The translations under genes and the position numbers were made by a program. From DASQMT01 sp963835735 (GTDB lineage Bacteria > Actinomycetota > Thermoleophilia > Solirubrobacterales > Solirubrobacteraceae), in assembly GCA_963835735.1 (NCBI GenBank), contig CAWIGP010000002.1, forward strand, positions 372,001 to 436,000: a stretch of DNA of 64,000 nucleotides. The letters run 5' to 3'. Below are positions 56,901 to 64,000 of this stretch, in pieces (the first letter of the stretch is position 1; each line of letters begins with the position of its first letter). The notes below the pieces were generated by a model. The model saw nothing but the letters and a program-made list of their open reading frames with translations, ran no database searches and was not told the origin of the DNA.

Positions 56901-58706
56901 CCGCGTCGGGACCTCTTCCAGGACGCGCAGCCCGAGGTGCTCGAGCGTCGGCATCGCCTCCGCGAGCTCGACCTTGCCGCCGCTCTTGTAGAGCGCGACG
57001 CGGGTGCGGCCGGGCTCGTTCTGCAGCCCGACGACGAACGGCTCGCCCTCGGTCTCGAGCCGCTCGAAGCAGGCGACGTCGGCCACGACCAGCGACGGGT
57101 CGACCGCCGCGCGGTAGTACTCCGGGAAGCGCGGCGTCCAGCGCGCGGCCAGCTCGCTTCCGCGCGTCGGGCCGTAGCGCTCGACGAGCCGGTCGCGCAC
57201 GTCGTCGTCCCACGTGCGCGCGAGCGCGATCAGCTCCTGCTCGAGCTCGCGCAGCGAGACTTCGGGCACGCCGCCGGGGGCGTGCGCGGTCACGTGGACG
57301 CGCACGCGCTCGCCCTCCCCCAGCACCGTCTGCGTGTCGACGGCGTCGGTGGCGAAGCGCGCGCGCAGCAGCGCTGTGAAGCGGTCGAGCAGATCGGCGT
57401 CGTAGCGGCTGGCCGGGAGCGCGGCGATCAGCGAGACCGAGCGGCCGTCGGAGGCGCGCCGGCCGAGCAGCCGCACGCGGTCGCCCTCGAGCGAGAGCAG
57501 CTCGACGACCGCGCGGCGCAGGTCGTTGGTGCTCGCGGCGAACAGCTCGTCCTTGGGGAACGAGTCGAACAGCGCGACCGCCGCCTTGTAGTCGTGCGAG
57601 CCCTCGATCAGGTCCTCGTGGCGCAGGATCTGGCGCAGCTTGCGGTTCAGCAGCGGGGTGACCGACGCGGGCTCTGCGTACGCCTTGCTCGTGAACAGGC
57701 CGAGCATCCGCGCCTCGCCGGCGACGCGGCCGTCGTGCGCGATCTTGCGCACGCCGATGTAGTCCATCCGCGCGCGGCGGTGGACCGTCGACAGCCGGTT
57801 GGTCTTGGAGACGATCAGCAGATCGCCCTCCAGCGCACGCCGGCGCACGCCCTCCGGCAGCTCCGACAGCGGCTTGGGCCGCGCGTAGGTCGACGACTCC
57901 TCGTCGGCGAGCAGCCCGAGCCCGGATTCCGGCACGACGCTGATCGCGTCGTCGCTGATCTTGTACTCGCGATAGCCGAGGAAGATGAAGTGGTCGGCGA
58001 GCAGCCACTCGAGGAACGCGACCGTCTCGTCCACCTCGTCGTCGGGGTAGCGCGCCGCGCCGGCGCCGGCCAGCTGCACCATGCGCCGGCCGCGATCGGC
58101 CATCGCCGGGAAGTCGAGCACCGTGCGGCGGACGTCGCCGAGCGTCGCCTGCACGGAGTCCACGAGCGCGGCGAGCTTGACGTCGTCCAGGCGGCGGTCG
58201 AGCTCGAAGTGCATGACCGACTCGCGCGAGGTCGCCTCGCGCGGGTGGACGACGCCGGTGATGTGGCCGTCGGAGTCGCGTTCAAGCCCGATCACGGGGT
58301 GCATCGCGCGCTGGACGGTCAGGCCTTCGGCGGCGATCGCCTCGCGCACGGAGTCGACCAGGAACGGCAGGTCCTCCGACGCAGTCTCCAGCACCGTGCC
58401 GGGCCGCTCGTAGCCGTGCTCCTCGACCGTCGGGTTGAACGCGCGCACGACGATCGGCCGGTCGCCGCGGTCCGCCGCGAAGTCGAACACGCCGGCGACC
58501 TCGGCGAGCAGCTCCTCCGGCGAGGTCTCCTCGGCTGCGTCGGCCGAGAGGCGGCGCAGGTACGTAGCGGCGAATGCGCGCAGCGCCTCCGCGTCGTCGG
58601 GCCGGCGCTCGTCGATGAGCATCATCAGCCGCTCCCTGACGGGCGCGATGGCGTGCTCCCTCGTCTGGATCGAGATTCCCACCCCGTGAGCATCATGCCA
58701 CCGCAC
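53910..58706 (-). CDS. NAD-specific glutamate dehydrogenase, large (type L1500-1600)
   Basis: 1598 residues, the giant NAD-GDH family. Its ~700-residue N-terminal regulatory part has ACT-like segments (SEDLPFLVDSVREAI, VVRAFNPTVEEHGYERPG). The catalytic core carries GGIRWSDRMDYRTEVYGLMR, KNAVIVPAGAKGGF with the active-site Lys, GIGDMSGDVFGNGML and NGGIGTVVKASDETDADAMD. A helical C-terminal region ends at 53910. It interconverts glutamate and 2-oxoglutarate in a catabolic direction. GTG 58706 is the longest start; GTG 58682 (giving MGISIQTREHAIAPV) is a credible alternative. The PhoD-like gene is coupled downstream. Confidence 0.93.
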   Translation of the reverse strand: MRWHDAHGVGISIQTREHAIAPVRERLMMLIDERRPDDAEALRAFAATYLRRLSADAAEETSPEELLAEVAGVFDFAADRGDRPIVVRAFNPTVEEHGYERPGTVLETASEDLPFLVDSVREAIAAEGLTVQRAMHPVIGLERDSDGHITGVVHPREATSRESVMHFELDRRLDDVKLAALVDSVQATLGDVRRTVLDFPAMADRGRRMVQLAGAGAARYPDDEVDETVAFLEWLLADHFIFLGYREYKISDDAISVVPESGLGLLADEESSTYARPKPLSELPEGVRRRALEGDLLIVSKTNRLSTVHRRARMDYIGVRKIAHDGRVAGEARMLGLFTSKAYAEPASVTPLLNRKLRQILRHEDLIEGSHDYKAAVALFDSFPKDELFAASTNDLRRAVVELLSLEGDRVRLLGRRASDGRSVSLIAALPASRYDADLLDRFTALLRARFATDAVDTQTVLGEGERVRVHVTAHAPGGVPEVSLRELEQELIALARTWDDDVRDRLVERYGPTRGSELAARWTPRFPEYYRAAVDPSLVVADVACFERLETEGEPFVVGLQNEPGRTRVALYKSGGKVELAEAMPTLEHLGLRVLEEVPTRLIGGDGETWVQDFGVLGPGDRPLDLADVGDRVAACIAAVRRGDAESDSLNRLVLLAGLNWRQVNILRAYRMYRQRIGSRFTQDYQNDVLAANPALTAKLMRYFELCFDPDQPRDEDAEVALHDEILRDLDAVASLDHDRILRNQLGLIDATLRTNAFNPDREVTAFKLRSAEVPAIPQPAPLFEIYVYSPAMEGIHLRGGKVARGGIRWSDRMDYRTEVYGLMRAQVTKNAVIVPAGAKGGFYLKQPPADRDELKAEVERQYVRYISGLLELTDNLIEGKVVYPDRMRVLDEDDTYLVVAADKGTATFSDTANRVSEERGFWLGDAFASGGSSGYDHKALGITARGAWESVKRHFSALGVDVATDEFTVVGIGDMSGDVFGNGMLLSDRIRLVAAYDHRHVFIDPDPDPDIGFAERKRLFDLAGSSWDDYDRAKISEGGGVWPRTAKSVPLSPQARAALGVEDERLAPNDLIRAVLRAPVDLLWNGGIGTVVKASDETDADAMDRASDAIRVNAADLRCRVVGEGGNLGLTRRARVEFAREGGLINADFIDNSAGVDISDHEVNLKILLGLAERRGELDRPGRDELMREVTDDVTAHVLYDSFQQAQILAEEVVVAKTRMYAYEDLMAALEHRGLLDRAAERLPTPEEMAERRRAGRGLELPELALLLAYAKRALARDLLASDFCEDPWLERDLSGYFPRRVVERFGHLLAQHPLRRELIATINANLVVNSLGSTFVSQLSAERGAAPADVVRAHRIAREVTGALPRWDAVESLPLSTERRVVTELMVGVDRLVEAATRWYLAHEDGGGLEQRIAIAEAPFARLIGVLPEIGADEWREQRRRVADGLIEHGVPEDVAWAHALTPELTRAPDMIAVAEDTGWPVEDVARAYHALVARLDVTWLLGALDELPQPTRTQRWAVQAVREDCLEAMAELARSALADAPRDAGATAAVDAYLDARASQSRRLAAVTSSLTVEGAGDLSALMLAVRALRALAT

Positions 58707-58722
58707 GCACCGCGCGGTGCGT
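58705..58722. promoter_or_regulatory. 18-bp palindrome between GDH and the sensor kinase
   Basis: ACGCACCGCGCGGTGCGT is a perfect palindrome in the 30-bp divergent gap. It touches the GDH GTG start. A TAACTT hexamer (58722-58727), 9 bases before the kinase ATG at 58737, directly abuts it. Confidence 0.5.
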
Positions 58723-58736
58723 AACTTGTCTCAGAG

Positions 58737-59870
58737 ATGCTCGAGAGCCGCGACTCGACCGCGTTCCGCACGCTCTCCGACGTGGTGCTGTCGCTGGCGG
58801 CCGAACGCGAGGTCGAGCCCGTCCTGCAACGACTCGTGCACGCGGCGCGCGAGCTGGCCGGCGCGCGCTACGCAGCGCTCGGCGTGCCCGACGGCGAGGG
58901 CGCGTTCGCGCGCTTCATCACCTCGGGCATGAGCGACGAGCTGATCGCCGCGATGGGCCCGCTGCCGCGCACGCACGGGCTGCTCGGGGCGATGCTGGAG
59001 GCGCACGAGCCCTACCGCACGCCCGACATCCACACACACGATCGTTTCCGCGGCTGGTGGCCGCGCGCGCACCCCGATATGCGCTCGTTCCTCGGCGTGC
59101 CGATCGTGGCGCGGGGCGGCGTGATCGGCGCGCTCTACCTGACCGAGAAGGAGGGCGCCGACGCGTTCTCGGCCGCCGACGAGAAGCTGATCGTGCTGCT
59201 CGCGGCGCATGCGGCGATCGCGATCGAGAACGCCCGGCTGCACGAGCGCAGCCGCGAGCTGAGCATCGTCGAGGAGCGCAACCGGCTCGCACGCGAGCTG
59301 CACGACTCGGTGACGCAGCAGCTGTTCGGCGTGGTGCTCGCCGCGCAGGCCGCGGGCGAGCTGCTCGCGCGCGGCGATGCGGCGGCGGCCGAGGAGGTCG
59401 AGCGCGTGCAGGCGCTCGCGCGCGCCGCGATGGACGAGCTGCGCTCGGTCGTGTTCGAGCTGCGCCCGGCGTCGCTCGAGGCGGAGGGGCTCGCGCAGGT
59501 GCTGCGCAAGCACGTCGACGTGCTGCGGCGCGTGTCGGGCCAGGAGATCGAGCTGCGGATCGCGGCGCCGCCGCCGCTGCGCGCCGAGGCGGCCGGGCAG
59601 GTGTTCCGGATCGCGCAGGAGGCGCTGCAGAACGCGCTGCGGCACGCCGACGCGGCGCGGATCGAGGTGCGGCTCGAGGACGGCGGCGGGCGGCTGGCGC
59701 TCACGGTCGCCGACGACGGGCGCGGCTTCGATCCCGCCGCCCCGGTCCTGCGCAGCCGCCGGCTCGGGCTGACGTCGATGGAGGAGCGGGCGACCGAGCT
59801 CGGCGGGCGGCTCGCGGTCGACTCCCGCCCGGGCGCCGGGACGACCGTGCGGCTGGAGGTGCCGGCGTGA
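58737..59870 (+). CDS. GAF-domain sensor histidine kinase (NarL-type)
   Basis: 377 residues. GAF domain (residues ~20-170, LVHAARELAGARYAALGVPD ... SFLGVPIVARGGVIGALYL) and HisKA_3 with the phosphoacceptor His near residue 189 in RLARELHDSVTQQLFG. The HATPase domain has FRIAQEALQNALRHADA, TVADDGRGFDP and RRLGLTSMEERATELGG. No transmembrane segment, so a cytoplasmic sensor, possibly of redox or a small ligand through GAF. Its stop overlaps the response regulator start (GTGA). Confidence 0.93.
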   Translation: MLESRDSTAFRTLSDVVLSLAAEREVEPVLQRLVHAARELAGARYAALGVPDGEGAFARFITSGMSDELIAAMGPLPRTHGLLGAMLEAHEPYRTPDIHTHDRFRGWWPRAHPDMRSFLGVPIVARGGVIGALYLTEKEGADAFSAADEKLIVLLAAHAAIAIENARLHERSRELSIVEERNRLARELHDSVTQQLFGVVLAAQAAGELLARGDAAAAEEVERVQALARAAMDELRSVVFELRPASLEAEGLAQVLRKHVDVLRRVSGQEIELRIAAPPPLRAEAAGQVFRIAQEALQNALRHADAARIEVRLEDGGGRLALTVADDGRGFDPAAPVLRSRRLGLTSMEERATELGGRLAVDSRPGAGTTVRLEVPA

Positions 59871-60505
59871 TCCGCGTGCTGATCGCGGACGACCACGCGG
59901 TCGTCCGCCGCGGGCTGCGGACGTATCTCGAGCTGCAGGACGACGTCGAGGTCGTCGCCGAGGCCGGCGACGGCGAGGCGGCGGTGCGCGAGGCCGCGCG
60001 GCATGAGCCCGACATCGTGCTGCTCGACCTGGCGATGCCGCAGCTCGACGGCGTCGCCGCGCTGCGCCGCCTGCGCGCGGAGCGTGCCGGAGGCGCGTGT
60101 TCTGGTGCTGACCAGCTTCGGCGAGGACGACCGCCTGTTCGCCGCGCTGCGCGGCGGTGCGTCCGGCTTCCTGCTCAAGGACACCGAGCCGGCCGACCTC
60201 GTGCGCGCGATCCGCACCGCGCACGCGGGCCAGTCCACGCTCTCGCCCGCCGTCGCGACGCGCGTGGTCGAGCAGCTCGCCGCCGGCGGCGGCGACCGCG
60301 CGCGCTCGACCTGCTCACGCCGCGCGAGCTCGAGGTGCTGCGGCTGATCGCGCGCGGGCATTCGAACAAGCGGATCGCGCTCGAGCTCGGCGTGGCCGAG
60401 AAGACCGTCAAGACGCACGTCGGGCACGTGCTGTCCAAGCTCGATCTCAGCGACCGCACGCAGGCAGCGCTGTACGCGGTGCGCGAGGGGCTGGGAGAGG
60501 AGTGA
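59867..60505 (+). pseudogene. NarL/LuxR-type response regulator, two compensating frameshifts
   Basis: GTG 59867 (IRVLIADDHAVVRRGLRTYL), acceptor Asp in IVLLDLAMPQLDG, then a one-base excess near 60086. The next frame gives VLVLTSFGEDDRLFAALRGG and ASGFLLKDTEPADLVRAIRT, and a missing base near 60303 returns to LLTPRELEVLRLIARGHSNK, EKTVKTHVGHVLSKL. Correcting both gives a standard ~212-residue regulator. Two opposite errors in one 640-bp gene with all motifs intact argue for read errors. It is the cognate partner of the coupled kinase. Confidence 0.87.
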
Positions 60506-60509
60506 TCGC

Positions 60510-61463
60510 ATGCGCATGAGGGAGTTCGGCCGGCTGGGACAGGTGAGCGCGCTGACGCTCGGCGGCGGCGGGATCGGCAACGTGTGGGGCGCGGTCGACC
60601 GCGCCGAGGCGGTCGCGACGGTCCGGGCGGCGATCGACGCCGGCATCACGTTGATCGACGTCGCGCCGACCTACGGCCCGGGCGAGGCCGAGCTCGTCGT
60701 CGGCGAGGCGCTCGGCGGCTCTGTCCCCGAAGGCGTGCTGATCGCGACCAAGGTGCATCCGGCCGGCGACGATCCCGCGGTCGTCGAGCGCGAGATCGAG
60801 GACAGCCTGCGAGCCAGCATGGAGCGGCTCCGCGTCGACCACATCGACCTGCTGCTGCTCCACGCGCAGCTCCAGCCCGACGAGGGGCCGACCGCCCCGC
60901 GGCTCATCAGCGTCACACCGTTCCGCGAAGTCGTCCGCCCGGTGCTCGAACGGTTGGCGCAGCAGGGCACGATCGGCGGCTGGGGCCTGACCGGCGCGGG
61001 CCATCCCCGCCCGCTGTTCGACGTGCTCTCCGACGACGTGCGGCCCGACGCGATGCAGTGCATCGCCAACGCGCTCGACATGACCGGCGACATGTGGCTG
61101 TTCGGCGACGAGGCGGAGCCGGACAACCCCGGCGTGCGTGCGGCGGCGGTCGAGGCGGGCGTGCCGCTGATCGGCATCCGCGCCGTCGCCGCGGGCTCGC
61201 TGGCCGACGCGCTCGACCGCGAGGTCGAGCCCGACCACCCTGCGGCCCGCGACTACGCGGCCGCCGCCGGGTTCCGGCGCCTGGCCGCCGAGCGCGGCGA
61301 ATCCGCGGCGCTGCTCGCCCACCGCTACGCGCTCTCGATGCCCGAGCTCGCCACCGTCGTGCTCGGCGTCAAGAACCGCGCCGAGCTCGAGGAGTGCCTC
61401 GCCGCGGAGGCGGCGGGACCGCTGTCGGACGAGGAGATGCGGGCGATCGAGGCGACCGCGTGA
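60510..61463 (+). CDS. aldo/keto reductase
   Basis: 317 residues, (beta/alpha)8 AKR: TLGGGGIGNVWGAVD, catalytic Asp and Tyr in LIDVAPTYGPGEAELVVGEA, Lys in VLIATKVHP and His in IDLLLLHAQL. The full tetrad is present. C-terminal VVLGVKNRAELEECL is the usual NADP-binding segment. It starts 4 bases after the response regulator and ends in GTGA with the next gene, so all four genes from the kinase on may be one operon. Confidence 0.9.
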   Translation: MRMREFGRLGQVSALTLGGGGIGNVWGAVDRAEAVATVRAAIDAGITLIDVAPTYGPGEAELVVGEALGGSVPEGVLIATKVHPAGDDPAVVEREIEDSLRASMERLRVDHIDLLLLHAQLQPDEGPTAPRLISVTPFREVVRPVLERLAQQGTIGGWGLTGAGHPRPLFDVLSDDVRPDAMQCIANALDMTGDMWLFGDEAEPDNPGVRAAAVEAGVPLIGIRAVAAGSLADALDREVEPDHPAARDYAAAAGFRRLAAERGESAALLAHRYALSMPELATVVLGVKNRAELEECLAAEAAGPLSDEEMRAIEATA

Positions 61464-61876
61464 CCCGGCCCACCGGCGCCGACGTCGAGGCGTTTCTGGC
61501 CGCCGTGCCCAACGAGGAGCGGCGCGCGGACGCGCGGACGCTGTGCGCCCTGATGACCGAGATAACCGGCGAGCCGCCGGTGCTGTGGGGGCCGAGCATC
61601 GTGGGCTTCGGCTCCTACGACTACCGCTACGAGAGCGGGCGCGAGGGAACGGCGGCGCTGGCCGGGTTCTCGCCCCGCAAGGCGAACCTCGTGATCTATC
61701 TGATCGGCGGCTTCGAGGACCGGCACGGAAAGCTGGTGGAAAGGCTGGGACCGCACAAGACGGGCAAGGGCTGTCTGTACCTGAAGCGGCTCGCCGACGT
61801 CGACCTCGACGTGCTGCGCGAGCTCGTCGAGCGCTCGGTCCGGGTGCACCGCGGCGCGGATCGGGCGAGCATCTGA
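61460..61876 (+). CDS. DUF1801-domain protein
   Basis: 138 residues: TGADVEAFLAAVPNEERRAD, GPSIVGFGSYDYRYESGREG, WFSPRKANLVIYL-type segment FSPRKANLVIYLIGGF and GKGCLYLKRLADVDLDVL match the DUF1801 / YdhG-like fold (phosphoribosyl- or iron-chaperone-like, function unproven). GTG 61460 overlaps the aldo/keto reductase stop. Confidence 0.88.
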   Translation: MTRPTGADVEAFLAAVPNEERRADARTLCALMTEITGEPPVLWGPSIVGFGSYDYRYESGREGTAALAGFSPRKANLVIYLIGGFEDRHGKLVERLGPHKTGKGCLYLKRLADVDLDVLRELVERSVRVHRGADRASI

Positions 61877-61901
61877 GCTTGCCGCGCTCGCCGCGGTCGC
61901 A

Positions 61902-61907
61902 GATACT
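61902..61907 (+). promoter_or_regulatory. -10 hexamer of the universal stress protein gene
   Basis: GATACT ends 6 bases before the ATG at 61914, leaderless spacing. Confidence 0.35.
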
Positions 61908-61913
61908 CGGGCC

Positions 61914-62315
61914 ATGCTCTCGACGATCGCCGTGGCCACGGACGGCTCCGACACCGCCCAGCGCGCCGTGGAGTCCGCGTTCGACCTCGCTGGGCGCTTC
62001 GGCGCGGCGGTCGTGATACTCACCGCGTACACGGTCGATCCGGGGGACGGCGCGGCTTGGGCGTCGAGCTCGGCCACGCACGCCGAGCGGGTCCTGGCCG
62101 ACGCCGAGGAGGCCGCGGCCGGGCAAGGGCTCACCTGCTCCTCGGCGATGTCCGAGGGCGACCCGGGCGACGTGATCGTCGCGCTCGCCGAGCAGCACAA
62201 CGCTGACCTGCTGGTGGTCGGCAACAAGGGGATGCACCGGCGACTGCTCGGCAGCGTGCCGAACACCGTGACCCACCGCGCGTCCTGCTCGGTGCTGGTC
62301 GTCAAGACCGTGTAG
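61914..62315 (+). CDS. universal stress protein (UspA family)
   Basis: 133 residues, single Usp domain. N-terminal STIAVATDGSDTAQRAV supplies the Asp of the nucleotide site, and the ATP loop is VVGNKGMHRRLLGSVPNTVT with HRASCSVLVVKT after it (G-2x-G-9x-G-S/T type). It probably binds ATP and acts in stress adaptation. A GATACT hexamer 6 bases before the ATG suggests an own leaderless promoter. Confidence 0.92.
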   Translation: MLSTIAVATDGSDTAQRAVESAFDLAGRFGAAVVILTAYTVDPGDGAAWASSSATHAERVLADAEEAAAGQGLTCSSAMSEGDPGDVIVALAEQHNADLLVVGNKGMHRRLLGSVPNTVTHRASCSVLVVKTV

Positions 62316-62366
62316 ACGCAGCGGTCCTAGGTCCAATTGACGATGGGAAGCGGGCGGCGCTCGACG

Positions 62367-62372
62367 TAGCGT
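62367..62372 (+). promoter_or_regulatory. -10 hexamer of the SDR gene
   Basis: TAGCGT ends 7 bases before the ATG at 62380, identical hexamer and spacing to the MMPL promoter at 5194. A TTGACG at 62337 is too far (24 bases) to be its -35. Confidence 0.35.
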
Positions 62373-62379
62373 CGCCTGC

Positions 62380-63067
62380 ATGCCAACCGCAATCGTCACC
62401 GGGGCCTCGCGCGGTCTCGGCCTCGCCCTCGCCGACGCACTCGCCGACCGTGGCTGGCGGCTCGTGATCGACGCACGCGACGGCGTCGCGCTGGAGCGTG
62501 CCGCCGCGCGGCTGCGCGGGCGTACCGAGGTGGTCGCGATCGCCGGCGACGTCGCCGATCCGCGGCACCGGCCGGCGCTGCTCGAGGCCGCCGGCCGGTC
62601 GATCGATCTGCTCGTGAACAACGCGTCGTCGCTCGGTCCCTCTCCGCTTCCGCCGCTGGCGGACTACCCCCTCGACCGGCTCGAGCAGGTCTACCGCGTG
62701 AACGTGCTGGCTCCCCTGGCGCTCGCGCAGCTCGCCCTGCCGCAGCTGGCCGAGGGGGCGCGGATCGTCAACCTGACGTCGGACGCGGCCGTCGAGGCGT
62801 ACGAGGGCTGGGGCGGGTACGGCTCGTCGAAGGCCGCGCTGGAGCAGCTCAGCGCGGTGCTCGCCGCCGAGCACCCTGCGGCTGCGGGTGTACGCGGTCG
62901 ATCCGGGCGACATGAACACGCGCATGCAGCAGGACGCGTTTCCGGGTGAGGACGTCTCCGACCGCCCGCCGCCGGAGGCCAGCGTGCCCGGCCTGCTCGA
63001 GCTGATCGAGGGCGACCTGCCGAGCGGCCGCTACGCGGCGCGGGCGCTGGCCGAGGCGCGCGCGTGA
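62380..63067 (+). pseudogene. short-chain dehydrogenase/reductase, one frameshift
   Basis: Classical SDR: IVTGASRGLGLALADALADR, VVAIAGDVADP, LLVNNASSLGPS, IVNLTSDAAVEAYEGWGGYG with Tyr-Gly-Ser-Ser-Lys catalytic pair. At 62877 one extra T shifts the frame. Removing it reads EHPRLRVYAVDPGDMNTRMQ and continues to a stop at 63065-63067, which overlaps the queA start (GTGA). Joined length ~228 residues is normal. Substrate unknown. Confidence 0.85.
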
Positions 63068-64000
63068 GCATCGCGCCCGCGTTCACGCTCCCACCCGCGC
63101 TGGAGGCGGCCGAGCCGCCCGAGGCGCGCGGGCTGGAGCGCGACGCGGTGCGGCTGATGGTCGCTCGCGGCGGCGAGCCGCTCGTGCACGCACGCTTCCG
63201 CGAGCTGCCGGATCACCTGCAGCCGGGTGACCTGCTGGTCGTCAACGAGTCGGCGACGATCCCCGCCGCGCTCGATGCGCGGCGCGCCGACGGCTCGACG
63301 TTGACGTTCCACCTGTCGACGCCCGAGCCGTTCGGCGGCGAGGAGTCGCGCGGGGCGCCACCGCCCGACGAGGAGCGCCGGACGCGCGTGCGCTGGGTCG
63401 TCGAGCTGCGGCGCGGCACCGCGCGGTTCCGCGGCGCGCGGGCCGGCGAACGGCTCGCGCTGCCGGGCGGCGGGAGCGCCGTGCTCGTCGCGCCGTACCT
63501 CTCCCCCGGCCGGCTGTGGATCGCCGCGTTGGACCTGCCCACGCCGCTGCCCGAGTTCCTCGCCGCCCACGGCCGGCCGATCCGCTACGCCCACCAGCCG
63601 CGCCCGCGGCCGCTCGCCGACCACCAGACGATCTTCGCCGCGGTCCCCGGCAGCGCGGAGATGCCGAGCGCGGGGCGGCCGTTCACGCCGCGCCTCCTGC
63701 GTGCGCTCGCCGCGCGCGGGATCGGCGTCGCGCCGATCCTCCTCCACACCGGTGTGAGCTCGCAGGAGCGCGGCGAGCGGCCGTATCCCGAGCGCTTCGA
63801 GGTGGGCGCCGCGACAGCGGCGCGCGTGAACGCGACGCGCCGCTCCGGCGGCCGCGTGATCGCGGTGGGCACCACGGTCACCCGCGCGCTGGAGACGGCG
63901 GCGGCGCCGCACGGCGAGGTCGCCGCCGCGTCAGGCTGGACGTCACTGACGATCACCCCGGAGCGCGGCGTGCGCGCGGTCGACGGCCTGATCACCGGCT
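63064..64000 (+). CDS. queA: S-adenosylmethionine:tRNA ribosyltransferase-isomerase, 3'-truncated by the window
   Basis: Open from GTG 63064 to the window end (312 residues). ELPDHLQPGDLLVVNESATI, the segment RYAHQPRPRPLADHQTIFAA (corresponding to the YQTVFA block), SAEMPSAGRPFTP and APILLHTGVSSQE are QueA blocks. So is AVGTTVTRALE near the end. It transfers the ribosyl part of SAM to 7-aminomethyl-7-deazaguanine in tRNA. The catalytic blocks deviate somewhat (IRYAHQPRP in place of IRYxYV), so it may belong to the actinobacterial QueA-like branch that lacks the rest of the pathway. Coupled by GTGA to the SDR gene. Confidence 0.85.
   Translation, partial: MSIAPAFTLPPALEAAEPPEARGLERDAVRLMVARGGEPLVHARFRELPDHLQPGDLLVVNESATIPAALDARRADGSTLTFHLSTPEPFGGEESRGAPPPDEERRTRVRWVVELRRGTARFRGARAGERLALPGGGSAVLVAPYLSPGRLWIAALDLPTPLPEFLAAHGRPIRYAHQPRPRPLADHQTIFAAVPGSAEMPSAGRPFTPRLLRALAARGIGVAPILLHTGVSSQERGERPYPERFEVGAATAARVNATRRSGGRVIAVGTTVTRALETAAAPHGEVAAASGWTSLTITPERGVRAVDGLITG

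Noticed and set aside
53232..58724. 1830-codon open frame antisense to the glutamate dehydrogenase gene
   Set aside because: It mirrors the dehydrogenase codon pattern, has Arg/Val/Asp-rich non-protein composition and no domain. The opposite strand has all expected GDH motifs.

Overview
This 64 kb window is uniformly very GC-rich. Coding capacity is high, many starts are GTG or TTG, and coenzyme F420 genes (cofD, cofC, cofE) are present. It also has an NAD-specific giant glutamate dehydrogenase, an ECF41 sigma factor and several LuxR/SARP-type regulators. Together these point to an actinobacterium. A member of the Thermoleophilia (Solirubrobacterales-like) is my best inference, but no rRNA is present to confirm it.

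Layout. (1) 1-21.9 kb is an accessory, regulator-dense region. It holds four large or composite transcription factors (TPR-LuxR, hydrolase-LuxR, SARP/BTAD-ATPase and a LAL-type LuxR). They are interleaved with a berberine-bridge-like oxidase, MFS and MMPL transporters, two SAM methyltransferases, an OsmC protein, an acyl-CoA-dehydrogenase-like flavoenzyme with a flavin reductase, two alpha/beta hydrolases and a secreted calcium-binding-type protein. It resembles a specialised-metabolism or detoxification island. (2) 22-28 kb has msrA, five tRNA or tRNA-like genes (Pro, Gly, an aberrant Trp, two Leu), an SDR, a HAD phosphatase, an EamA transporter and a decayed LAGLIDADG gene beside the Trp tRNA. 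(3) 28-34 kb has an AP-endonuclease-like protein, a CAP-domain protein, a sortase with its probable surface substrate, an inositol-monophosphatase family enzyme and an amidase. (4) 35-42 kb is an acyl-CoA/leucine-type catabolic group (acetoacetyl-CoA synthetase, acyl-CoA carboxylase beta, enoyl-CoA hydratase, HMG-CoA lyase). (5) 42-44.3 kb is the F420 cluster, followed by a 555-bp convergent intergenic region carrying a striking array of four equally built inverted repeats. (6) 45-52 kb holds HxlR, LacI, ECF41 and TetR regulators with an epimerase and a secreted GH3 glycosidase. (7) 52-64 kb has a PhoD-like phosphatase, the 1598-residue glutamate dehydrogenase, a two-component system, an aldo/keto reductase, a universal stress protein, an SDR and the start of queA.

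Regulation is unusually readable. Many genes appear leaderless or nearly so, with a TAnnnT hexamer 6-10 bases before the start codon. The ECF41 gene faces a textbook ECF41 promoter in front of its epimerase partner. Two copies of a TetR-style palindrome sit between the TetR gene and the GH3 gene. An 11-bp-pitch direct repeat occurs at the same distance from the start of two genes near the SARP-type regulator.

Caution on sequence quality. Eight otherwise intact genes carry a single apparent one-base insertion, and one of them also has a compensating deletion. This looks more like insertion-biased read error than true gene decay, so genes typed here as pseudogene because of one frameshift may be functional in the organism.
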